Source: a virus. From it: DNA of 26,634 bases. The translations under genes and the position numbers were made by a program. The notes under the pieces are model-generated. The model did not search any database. It saw nothing but the letters and a program-made list of their open reading frames with translations, and was not told where the DNA came from. The stretch covers positions 1-26,634 of the IMG/VR virus record IMGVR_UViG_3300035666_000139. One strand, given 5' to 3'. Shown piece by piece: positions 20,018 through 26,634 of this stretch; position 1 is the stretch's first letter; each line of letters starts with the position of its first letter.

Positions 20018-20482
20018 ATGTTCCGCGACCTTCCTATCACCGCCAGAGAGCTAAAAGCCACGCCCGCAACGTTGGAGCGCATATACGACGGCGCGAAGCT
20101 GGGATTGCGCGGCGATTCGCTTGCGCTGGCTGCGGGTTTGTTGCCGGTGGAGTTGGCCCGGCTGAAGCTGATGGACCCGATCGCAGAGATCGCGGAAATG
20201 AAGGGCAGGGCGGACAGCGAAATGACAATGTCGCGCACGCTGTACGAAGCCGCGGAAGCGGGGGATTCGAAGGCGGCGCTGGAGTTCTTGAGGCACAGGC
20301 ATGAGTGGCAGGCAGCCCAGCGCATTCAGGTGGATGTCGCGCAGTCGATTTCGATTACTGCGGCGCTGGAGATGGCCGAGAAGCGCGTAAAGGCCGCCGA
20401 GGCGGTTGAGGATGCGGTGGAAATCCGTAGACCGCTGGCGCGGCCGCAGGCTCTGGCGGAAATGGCTGACGGTCCCGTGTAA
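20018..20482 (+). CDS. terS-like: Terminase small subunit-like protein
   Basis: A 154-residue protein. The ATG at 20018 (MFRDLPITARELKATP) is chosen; an in-frame ATG at 19877 would add 47 proline-rich residues read from the repeat region. Residues 10-60 are helical with a helix-turn-helix-like DSLALAAGLLPVELARL, residues 60-110 form a charged helical core (EMTMSRTLYEAAEAGDSKAALEFLRHRHEW), and the C-terminus is variable. Size, architecture and the TAATG overlap with the large terminase gene support a small terminase that recognises the packaging site. Its homology is weak by eye, so context carries weight. Confidence 0.75.
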   Translation: MFRDLPITARELKATPATLERIYDGAKLGLRGDSLALAAGLLPVELARLKLMDPIAEIAEMKGRADSEMTMSRTLYEAAEAGDSKAALEFLRHRHEWQAAQRIQVDVAQSISITAALEMAEKRVKAAEAVEDAVEIRRPLARPQALAEMADGPV

Positions 20483-22014
20483 TGCAGACGACGAAATACA
20501 CCCCGCAGGAGGAACAGGCGCTGATGAGTCGCCTGTGGAGCGCCAAGCTCCGCGACGACCCCGAAGCGTTCGTGATGTTCGTGTTTCCCTGGGGCGAGAA
20601 GGGTACGCCGCTGGAAAAGCGCAGCGGGCCACGGAAATGGCAGCGGGAGATTCTGCGGAAGATAAAAGCGCACATCGAGGAAAACGGCGACCGCGATATG
20701 TACGAGGTATTCCGCCTGGCGGTGGCCTCGGGGCGAGGGATCGGGAAGTCCGCGCTGGTGAGTTGGCTCGTACTCTGGATGCTGTCGACGCGGATCGGCG
20801 CAAGCGTGATCGTGAGTGCGAACTCCGAAGCGCAGCTCAGAAGCGTGACCTGGGCCGAGATTACGAAGTGGCTGGCGATGCTGATGAACGCGCACTGGTT
20901 TGAGATCAGCGCGACGCGGATTGTGCCGGCGAAGTGGCTCACCGAACTGGTGGAGCGCGACCTGAAGAAGGGCACCCGATACTGGGGCGCGGAGGGTAAG
21001 CTCTGGAGCGAGGAAAACCCCGACGCGTACGCTGGCCCGCACAACGACGACGGCATGATGGTTGTGTTTGACGAGGCCTCGGGTATTCCGAACAGTATCT
21101 GGAGCGTTGCTGCGGGGTTTTTTACCGAGAACACGCCGCACAGGTTCTGGTGCGCGTTCAGTAACCCACGGCGGAACTCTGGGTATTTTTTCGAGTGTTT
21201 TAACGCCAAGCGGAACTTCTGGAAGACGCAGAATATCGACGCCAGGACGGTCGAAGACACCGATAAAGGCGTGTACCAGGCGATTATTGACGAGTACGGC
21301 GAGGATTCGCCGCAGGCAATGGTTGAGGTATACGGCGAGTTCCCCGGCGCGGATGAATACCAGTTCATCCCGCTGGGGCTGGTGGAAGAAGCCGGTAAGC
21401 GGCCGCCGATGCGCGACCCGGAGGCACCCGTGGTGCTGGGCGTGGACCCCGCGCGGTACGGCGCTGACGCGACGATTATTGTGGCGCGCCGGGGCCGGGA
21501 TTTGCTCGAAGTGCGACGGTTCCGGGGCGATGACACGATGACGGTGGTGGGGCACGTCATTGAGGCGATTGAGGATTTTCGGCCGGTGCTGACGGTGATT
21601 GACGAGGGCGGCCTGGGCGCGGGCGTGCTGGACAGACTGCTGGAGCAGCGGTATAAGGTGCGCGGTGTGAATTTTGGCTGGAAGGCCAAGGATCAGAAGG
21701 CGTACCAGAACAAGCGGGCTGAGATGTGGGGCGCGATGAAGCAGTGGCTGCGCACGGCGTCGATCAAGGACGACAGGAACCTGAAGAAAGACCTGTGCGG
21801 CCCGAGGACGCGGCCGAACTCGTCGGGCGCGATTGCGCTGGAGACGAAGGAGCAGATGAAAACCCGGGGCTTGGCTTCGCCTGACGCTGCTGACGCACTG
21901 GCGGTAACGTTTGCGTTCCCCGTGGCGCACAGGGAGTACAATCCGCGCAGCCAGCACCGGGTGGTTACGACGCACGGGGGAGCCATGCAGTCGGCCGGGT
22001 GGATGGCGCACTGA
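20482..22014 (+). CDS. terL: Terminase large subunit
   Basis: A 510-residue protein whose ATG overlaps the previous TAA. The ATPase half has Walker A SGRGIGKS (residues 83-90) and Walker B VVFDEA (194-199). The RNase-H-like nuclease half has acidic residues at D322 in LGVDPARYGAD, D374-E375 in VIDEGGLG, and D468/D471 in SPDAADAL. The enzyme cuts concatemeric DNA and pumps it into the prohead through the portal. Length and motif spacing fit a complete protein. It follows the small subunit and is separated from the portal gene by four small genes. Confidence 0.95.
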   Translation: MQTTKYTPQEEQALMSRLWSAKLRDDPEAFVMFVFPWGEKGTPLEKRSGPRKWQREILRKIKAHIEENGDRDMYEVFRLAVASGRGIGKSALVSWLVLWMLSTRIGASVIVSANSEAQLRSVTWAEITKWLAMLMNAHWFEISATRIVPAKWLTELVERDLKKGTRYWGAEGKLWSEENPDAYAGPHNDDGMMVVFDEASGIPNSIWSVAAGFFTENTPHRFWCAFSNPRRNSGYFFECFNAKRNFWKTQNIDARTVEDTDKGVYQAIIDEYGEDSPQAMVEVYGEFPGADEYQFIPLGLVEEAGKRPPMRDPEAPVVLGVDPARYGADATIIVARRGRDLLEVRRFRGDDTMTVVGHVIEAIEDFRPVLTVIDEGGLGAGVLDRLLEQRYKVRGVNFGWKAKDQKAYQNKRAEMWGAMKQWLRTASIKDDRNLKKDLCGPRTRPNSSGAIALETKEQMKTRGLASPDAADALAVTFAFPVAHREYNPRSQHRVVTTHGGAMQSAGWMAH

Positions 22015-22023
22015 GGGTCTGTC

Positions 22024-22278
22024 ATGGCAAAGTCGGTGTCTCTGAGCGTTGGTCGAGGCGAAAAGCTGCCCACGAAGCAGGGCGCTGGTCTGACGGCTAA
22101 AGGCCGCGAGAAGTACAACCGTGAGACCGGCAGTAATTTGAAAGCGCCGGCGCCAAATCCGAAGACTGAGGCTGACAAGGCGCGGAAGAAGTCGTTCTGT
22201 AGTAGAATGCACCCTATCGCAGAAAAAAGCGAAGAGGGTAGCCGTGCAAAAGCCGCAATGCGACGCTGGAAGTGTTGA
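22024..22278 (+). CDS. Small basic phage protein (DUF6321-like)
   Basis: An 84-residue basic protein starting MAKSVSLSVGRGEKLPTKQG, followed by GLTAKGREKYNRETGSNLK and KKSFCSRMHP, and ending with AKAAMRRWKC. This order is known to me from a widespread phage family located between terminase and portal, often called DUF6321, without a settled function. Its basic nature and position suggest a DNA-associated or capsid-interior protein. It appears full length. It lies two bases before the homing endonuclease start. Confidence 0.8.
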   Translation: MAKSVSLSVGRGEKLPTKQGAGLTAKGREKYNRETGSNLKAPAPNPKTEADKARKKSFCSRMHPIAEKSEEGSRAKAAMRRWKC

Positions 22279-22279
22279 A

Positions 22280-22717
22280 ATGTGGGCCGACATCCAAGGA
22301 TACGAAGGCCGATACCAAGTGAGCACGCTTGGCCGGGTCAAGTCCTTGGCTCGTTTCCGCAAAACCAAAGGCGGCGGCCAAACTTGGATGCCTGAGCGCA
22401 TCATGCGTTTGACGCCCAAGAAAGAAACCGGGCGCACCAAACCGTATGTTGAAGTGCGTTTGCGTGACGGCGGCCCAAGAACTGAGCCTTGCAGGTCGTT
22501 TTTGGTGCATCGGCTTGTAGCGCACGCGTTTATCAAGCCGCTTGAGCGCGACGAAGAAGTTGATCACCGCAATGGCGTGCATTCAGACAACCGCGTTGAA
22601 AATCTTCGAGTGTTGCACAAGGTTGAGCATGGCAGAATGCACCCCTGCATAGTGCATAGAGCGACTGTGCAGGGCGGAAAAGGTCAACTTTTGCCCTCAC
22701 ACATGAGGACAGCATGA
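22280..22717 (+). CDS. HNH homing endonuclease with NUMOD4 domain
   Basis: A 145-residue protein from the ATG at 22280; an upstream GTG at 22244 lies inside the previous gene. NUMOD4 is visible at residues 1-22 (MWADIQGYEGRYQVSTLGRVK). The HNH_3 nuclease core follows: VHRLVAHAFI, then EEVDHRNGVHSDNRVENLRVL with the catalytic His in VDHRNG and the Asn residues in place. Such genes are free-standing homing endonucleases that cut intronless or unoccupied sites. It sits between two small basic protein genes and overlaps the next by ATGA. The last 25 residues are atypical. Confidence 0.88.
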   Translation: MWADIQGYEGRYQVSTLGRVKSLARFRKTKGGGQTWMPERIMRLTPKKETGRTKPYVEVRLRDGGPRTEPCRSFLVHRLVAHAFIKPLERDEEVDHRNGVHSDNRVENLRVLHKVEHGRMHPCIVHRATVQGGKGQLLPSHMRTA

Positions 22718-22878
22718 AAAAACCCGGCGATCCAGGGCTCTACGCCAACATCAACGCCAAACGCGAGCGCATTGCTGCAGGAAGCGGCGAAAAAATGCGC
22801 AAGCCAGGCGCCAAAGGCGCGCCGACGGCCAAGGATTTCCGCGAGTCGGCCAAAACGGCCAAACCGAAGGGGAAATGA
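22714..22878 (+). CDS. Small basic phage protein (54 aa)
   Basis: The ATG at 22714 overlaps the homing endonuclease stop. The 54-residue product with GLYANINAKRERIAAGSGE, KMRKPGAKGAPTAKDF and a Lys-rich end is a very common short protein between terminase and portal genes in podovirus-like phages. It has no known function that I recall. High Lys/Arg content suggests nucleic-acid or scaffold interaction. Confidence 0.8.
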   Translation: MKKPGDPGLYANINAKRERIAAGSGEKMRKPGAKGAPTAKDFRESAKTAKPKGK

Positions 22879-22879
22879 C

Positions 22880-23026
22880 ATGCCTCTGGTGAAATCGGCG
22901 TCCAAGGACGCGTTTCGCAAGAACGTGAAGACCGAAATGGCGCACGGCAAGCCGCAAAAGCAGGCTGTGGCCATTGCGTACAACACGCAGCGTGCGGCCA
23001 AGGCGCCTGCGAAGGGCAAGAAGTAA
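22880..23026 (+). CDS. Small basic phage protein (DUF6496-like, 48 aa)
   Basis: The ATG at 22880 is one base after the previous stop. MPLVKSASKDAFRKNVKTEM, then HGKPQKQAVAIAYNTQR, is the signature of a short helical family found beside phage portal genes (DUF6496-like). It is basic and has the PQKQAVAIAY helix seen in almost all members. The role is unknown, but the position is highly conserved. It is followed by the portal gene after one base. Confidence 0.8.
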   Translation: MPLVKSASKDAFRKNVKTEMAHGKPQKQAVAIAYNTQRAAKAPAKGKK

Positions 23027-23027
23027 C

Positions 23028-25181
23028 ATGGCACGCGACGACGGCATCAACGGGGCTCGGCGGGTAGCCGACGGCGGCTCGGACAAGTCTGAACTGCTGG
23101 CAGAAATGCGCACGCGGATGCAGTCCGCGCAGGCTGCGTTTTCGCTCACGCGGCAGGCTGAGCTGGACGACCTGCGGTTTATGGCCGGCAGCCCGGACAA
23201 CAACTGGCAGTGGCCGCAGGACGTGCTTGCAACGCGCGGCAGCGTGCAGGGCCAGACGGTAAACGCCAGGCCGTGCCTGACGATCAACAAACTGCCGCAA
23301 CACGTCCGCAACGTCACCAACGAGCAGCGCCAGAACCGCCCTAGCGGCAAGGTGATCCCTGCCGACGACCGCGCCGATCCCGAGGTGGCCGAGATTTTTG
23401 ACGGCATCGTGCGGCACATCGAGTACATGTCTGACGCCGACGTGGCGTACGACACGGCCTGCGACAATCAGGTCACGTTCGGCGAGGGGTACATCCGCCT
23501 GCTGACGGAGTACTGCGACGAGGACACGTTCGATCAGGACATCCGCATCGGCCGCATCCGCAACGCGTTCAGCGTGTACATGGACCCGATGATCCAAGAC
23601 CCCTGCGGGTCGGATGCGCGGTACTGCTTCATCACGCAGGACATCACTGTCGACGAGTTTGAGCGGATGTTCCCCGACGCCACGCCGATTACGACGCTGC
23701 GCACGCAGGGCGTGGGCGATGCGTCGATGGGGTACTGGCTGAACGAAAACACGGTGCGGATCGCCGAGTATTTCCGCATCGAAGAAGAACGCGCCACGCT
23801 GAACCTCTATCCTGGCGGCTTGACGGCGTTCAAGGGGTCGTTTGAGGCTCGCCAGATGGAAGCGATGGGCATGGAGCCCCTGCGCACGCGGGAGTCGTCC
23901 AAGCGCGTTGTAAAGTGGATGAAGACCAACGGTTTTGAGGTTTTGGAGGAGCAGGACTGGGTCGGGAAGTACATTCCCGTGGTGCGCGTGGTGGGCAACG
24001 AGTTTGAGGTGGATGGCGAGATCCACGTCTCGGGCTTGGTGCGCAACGCCAAGGACGCCCAGCGCATGTACAACTACTGGGTGTCGCAGGAAGCCGAAAT
24101 GCTGGCGCTGGCCCCGAAGGCGCCGTTTATCGGGTACGGCGGGCAGTTTGAGGGCTACGAGAACCAGTGGAAGACGGCCAACACGCAGAACTGGCCGTAT
24201 CTGGAGGTAAACCCTGATGCCACAGACGGAGCCGGAAACTCTTTCCCGCTTCCTCAGCGGGCGCAGCCGCCGATGGCGCAGCAGGGGCTTATCGCCGCCA
24301 AGATGGGCGCCGCTGACGACATCAAGGCAACCACGGGCCAGTACGACCCATCTCTCGGCGCGACTTCCAACGAACGATCGGGCCGCGCTATTCTGGCTCG
24401 TCAGGCTCAGAGCGATACCGGAACCTACCACTATGTGGATAACTTGGCCCGAGCCATACGCCATGTGACGCGCCAGATCATCGACATGATCCCGAAGATC
24501 TACGACACGCAGCGCGTGGCGCGGATCATTGGCATGGACGGCCAGACGTCGATGGCCAAGATCAACCCGATGCAGCCCGAGCCGGTGCGCGAGTTGAAGG
24601 ACCAGAACGGCGTCACCATCGAGAAGATCTACAACCCCAGCGTCGGCCGATACGACGTTGTGGTCACCACGGGTCCGTCGTACCTGACCAAACGCCAGGA
24701 AGCGATGGATGCCATGTCGCAGATCCTGCAGGGTTCGCCGCAGTTGTGGGCTGTGGCCGGCGACCTGTTTGTAAAGAACATGGACTGGCCTGGCGCGGAA
24801 GAACTGGCTGAGCGCCTGCGCAAGACGATCGACCCGAAGTTGCTGCAGGATCAGGACGACCCGGCGTTGCAGGCTGCAAACCAGCAGATTCAGGTGCTGA
24901 CGCAAGAGATGCAGGCCATGCAGCAGATGCTGCAGAACGTCCAGCAGTCGATGGAAGCGCAGAAGATGAAGGTCGACACGTTCAAGGCCGAGTCTGACGC
25001 CGAGATTAAGGCGTACGAGGCCGAAACGCGTCGTTTGCAGGCTGTGCAGACCGGCATGACGCCCGAGCAAGTGCAGGAGATCATCATGCAGACCATGCGC
25101 GACATTGCCACTGTGGGCGACATGTCGATCGCTATGCAAGGCCAGATGCCCACGGCTGCACCACAGGGGATGCCAGTATGA
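23028..25181 (+). CDS. Portal protein, P22 type
   Basis: A 717-residue protein started at the ATG at 23028; the longer frame begins inside the previous gene. Family features of P22-like portals are present: LDDLRFMAGSPDNNWQWP and RPCLTINKLPQHVRNVTNEQRQNRP near the N-terminus, FGEGYIRLLTEY, VYMDPMIQDPCGSDARYCF, PYLEVNP and SNERSGRAILARQAQS further on. Residues about 605-700 form a Gln/Met-rich coiled coil (QQIQVLTQEMQAMQQM), like the barrel region of the P22 portal. The dodecameric portal is the DNA gate of the capsid and docks the terminase and tail. It overlaps the next gene by ATGA. Confidence 0.93.
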   Translation: MARDDGINGARRVADGGSDKSELLAEMRTRMQSAQAAFSLTRQAELDDLRFMAGSPDNNWQWPQDVLATRGSVQGQTVNARPCLTINKLPQHVRNVTNEQRQNRPSGKVIPADDRADPEVAEIFDGIVRHIEYMSDADVAYDTACDNQVTFGEGYIRLLTEYCDEDTFDQDIRIGRIRNAFSVYMDPMIQDPCGSDARYCFITQDITVDEFERMFPDATPITTLRTQGVGDASMGYWLNENTVRIAEYFRIEEERATLNLYPGGLTAFKGSFEARQMEAMGMEPLRTRESSKRVVKWMKTNGFEVLEEQDWVGKYIPVVRVVGNEFEVDGEIHVSGLVRNAKDAQRMYNYWVSQEAEMLALAPKAPFIGYGGQFEGYENQWKTANTQNWPYLEVNPDATDGAGNSFPLPQRAQPPMAQQGLIAAKMGAADDIKATTGQYDPSLGATSNERSGRAILARQAQSDTGTYHYVDNLARAIRHVTRQIIDMIPKIYDTQRVARIIGMDGQTSMAKINPMQPEPVRELKDQNGVTIEKIYNPSVGRYDVVVTTGPSYLTKRQEAMDAMSQILQGSPQLWAVAGDLFVKNMDWPGAEELAERLRKTIDPKLLQDQDDPALQAANQQIQVLTQEMQAMQQMLQNVQQSMEAQKMKVDTFKAESDAEIKAYEAETRRLQAVQTGMTPEQVQEIIMQTMRDIATVGDMSIAMQGQMPTAAPQGMPV

Positions 25182-25540
25182 GTTGCGAGAAGTTCATCGG
25201 CCAGCTGTTCTTGGCGCGTGATGTCACGCACAGCGTGCATCTGAACACCCGTTCGTACGCCAAGCACAAGGCGCTGGCCAAGTTCTACGACCAGATCATT
25301 GACCTGGCAGACAGTTTTGCCGAGGCGTATCAAGGCAAGTACGGCCTGATTGGCTCGGTGGAATTGCAGCAGGCCACCAAAACAAACAACGTGGTGGAGT
25401 TCCTTGAGGACATGGTGCAGACCATCATGGACACCCGTTACGATGTTGTCGAAGAGGAATGCACGCCGCTGCAGAACATCATCGACGAGATTCTGGCGCT
25501 GTTTTACAGCACCCTGTACAAGCTAAAGTTTTTGGCTTAA
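25178..25540 (+). CDS. DUF5856-like four-helix phage protein
   Basis: A 120-residue protein from the ATGA overlap at 25178. The pattern HLNTRSYAKHKALAKFYDQI, then DLADSFAEAYQGKYG, and two more helices resembles proteins I recall as DUF5856 and looks like a ferritin/Dps-style helical bundle. The conserved His, Glu and Asp residues in the first two helices could bind metal, but no complete ferroxidase site is certain by eye. In virions a Dps-like fold could protect or bind DNA. It sits between the portal and a virion protein gene. Confidence 0.7.
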   Translation: MSCEKFIGQLFLARDVTHSVHLNTRSYAKHKALAKFYDQIIDLADSFAEAYQGKYGLIGSVELQQATKTNNVVEFLEDMVQTIMDTRYDVVEEECTPLQNIIDEILALFYSTLYKLKFLA

Positions 25541-25549
25541 AGGAATATC

Positions 25550-25978
25550 ATGGCGTCGTACAACAAGTTTAACGACTTTTCTGAACAGCTTGTCGAAGGT
25601 GTCCATGATTTTGGCGCCAACACGTTTAAAGTTGCGTTGAGCAATTCTGCGCCGACCGCATCAAATACGGTTTTGGCCGACATTACTCAAATCAGCGGAA
25701 CCAATGGTTACACCACTGGTGGCACCGCAACAACGATTGCCGTTTCGGAAACCAGCGGCACTACGACGGTAACCGGCACTCAGGTTGTGTTTACGGCGTC
25801 CGGCGGCAGCGTTGGCCCGTTCCGTTACGTTGTGCTTTACAACGATTCCGCCACGTCTCCGCTAGACGCGCTGGTGGCTTGGTGGGATTACGGTAGCAGC
25901 ATCACGCTGGCTGACGGCGAGACGTTTACCGTCAAGTTCTCGAATACCACGCCTGGGGCAATCTTCACGCTGGCTTGA
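25550..25978 (+). CDS. Phage virion-associated beta-rich protein
   Basis: A 142-residue protein with AAGGA shortly before the ATG. The sequence MASYNKFNDFSEQLVEGVHDF, DTFKVAL-like NTFKVALSNSAPT, VGPFRYVVLYND, and the ending ETFTVKF is common in head-to-tail regions of phage genomes and is Thr/Ser/Gly rich and beta-stranded. It is likely a head decoration or tail-associated protein. No catalytic motif is present. Confidence 0.75.
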   Translation: MASYNKFNDFSEQLVEGVHDFGANTFKVALSNSAPTASNTVLADITQISGTNGYTTGGTATTIAVSETSGTTTVTGTQVVFTASGGSVGPFRYVVLYNDSATSPLDALVAWWDYGSSITLADGETFTVKFSNTTPGAIFTLA

Positions 25979-25980
25979 TC

Positions 25981-26193
25981 ATGATCAAGATCGACTTCGA
26001 GTTTGACACCCCTCACGGGGTGTTTCGAGACGCTCTTCATCTTCCTGATGGGCATGGCTTCAGCGACAGCGAAATTCAAGCCATGAAGGAGCAACGGCGA
26101 GACAACTGGATTGCTGTTGTTACAGCGCCGCCTGTAGAGGAGCTTGCGCCTGAGTACGTTGAGATTGACGGCGTCCGTTATGTAAAGGCGTGA
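25981..26193 (+). CDS. Small phage protein (70 aa), unknown function
   Basis: The ATG at 25981 is chosen; a TTG two codons upstream overlaps the previous stop. The product has a strand start MIKIDFEFDTPHGVFRDAL, a GFSDSEIQAMKEQRRDNWIAVV helix-strand and an EYVEIDGVRYVKA end typical of small structural accessory proteins encoded between virion genes. No function is known. Confidence 0.7.
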   Translation: MIKIDFEFDTPHGVFRDALHLPDGHGFSDSEIQAMKEQRRDNWIAVVTAPPVEELAPEYVEIDGVRYVKA

Positions 26194-26194
26194 C

Positions 26195-26634
26195 ATGGCT
26201 GACAGGTACTGGGTCGGCGGCTCGGGAAGCTGGAATAGCACCACAAAATGGAGCACTACCTCTGGTGGTGCTTCAGGCGCTTCTGTTCCTACGGCGGCGG
26301 ACAACGCCATCTTTGACGCCAACTCAAGTGCCGCCCACTACATTGTCACCGTTACAGATAATGCCACTTGCGCTAATCTGACGTTTACTCCTGAGCCTGT
26401 TGATGGTGTCACGCAGTTTGCTGTTGGCGTTAATTTTGTCATTGCTGGCACCTTTTCCACTTCAGGAACCCAAGGCAACCGCAGAGCTTGGTTTAGGTCT
26501 TCTACCTATGGCCTGATGCGGGATATGCAGATTGCCACCATTGGCACTGTGACCGATGTTGATTTCAGAGACATTCGCGTTACAGGCACTGGCGGTACAT
26601 TGACGGGCACAAGAATTGGTGACCTTAGAGGCTG
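26195..26634 (+). CDS. Phage virion protein, N-terminal part
   Basis: About 146 codons, running off the right edge, from an ATG one base after the previous stop. The N-terminus MADRYWVGGSGSWNSTTKWS, then SGASVPTAADNAIFDA and a strand-rich Thr/Gly continuation, is a familiar start of large beta-helical phage structural proteins. Pectin-lyase-like beta-helix or a tail-associated surface protein is plausible. The remainder lies outside the window, so size and domain content are unknown. Confidence 0.75.
   Translation, partial: MADRYWVGGSGSWNSTTKWSTTSGGASGASVPTAADNAIFDANSSAAHYIVTVTDNATCANLTFTPEPVDGVTQFAVGVNFVIAGTFSTSGTQGNRRAWFRSSTYGLMRDMQIATIGTVTDVDFRDIRVTGTGGTLTGTRIGDLRG

Noticed and set aside
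20326-22536. 736-codon leftward ORF opposite the large terminase
   Set aside because: It is the antisense shadow of GC-rich terminase codons; no family features, and it spans several real rightward genes.
22740-25139. 799-codon leftward ORF opposite the portal gene
   Set aside because: Rich in Leu, Arg, His and Val as expected for an antisense GC-rich frame, with no recognisable motif; the rightward portal is clear.

Overview
The window is part of a high-GC, tailed, podovirus-like bacteriophage genome, densely packed with genes. Supporting evidence: a P22-type portal, a large terminase, a chain of ejection/internal virion proteins next to a tail fibre, a holin/endolysin cassette, a RecT/YqaJ recombination pair, a TOPRIM-SF3 primase-helicase, and many ATGA/GTGA start-stop overlaps. 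The host is probably a proteobacterium; a freshwater or soil Burkholderiales-like host is only a guess from base composition and protein style. No integrase, CI-like repressor, tRNA or bacterial gene is visible, so a temperate life cycle cannot be supported from this window. Major capsid, scaffold and tail-tube-type genes are not present and presumably lie outside it. Structural genes run off both ends, as expected for an internal or circularly permuted cut of a phage genome.

Layout. (1) 1-8098, rightward late genes: the end of a virion protein, a tail fibre with YadA-like repeats, three probable ejection proteins, then a lysis cassette (small holin, exported Cys-containing protein, 3-TM holin, M15 peptidase endolysin). 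(2) 8092-12207, leftward early/recombination operon, read from 12207 down: unknown protein, YqaJ exonuclease, unknown protein, RecT annealase, HTH_17 protein, a striking pentanucleotide array, a RAMP/Cas7-like unknown protein, and a string of tiny genes (basic 49-aa protein, Cys-rich membrane protein, 18-aa micro-ORF, Cys protein, winged helix, coiled coil). (3) 12208-12362, divergent control region with tandem CCACGATGG repeats. (4) 12363-17152, rightward replication/modification operon: degenerate HNH protein, VRR-NUC nuclease, cytosine-5 methyltransferase with a completely nested second frame, primase-helicase, small unknown. (5) 17151-19349, leftward operon of small proteins ending in a clear leftward intrinsic terminator. 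(6) 19350-20017, a gene-free G-tract inverted-repeat region just before the terminase. (7) 20018-26634, rightward packaging/head operon: small and large terminase, small basic virion-associated proteins, a NUMOD4-HNH homing endonuclease, portal, a DUF5856-like protein and further virion proteins.

The most unusual features are: the 1.1-kb nested overlap in the methyltransferase gene, where the alternative frame resembles a phage protein family I recognise; the NNGCC pentamer array with a 57-bp higher-order period inside the recombination operon; the GGGGGGCTA/TAGCCCCC array next to the terminase; and several translationally coupled micro-ORFs of 18-29 codons. All similarity statements come from recall of families, not from searches.
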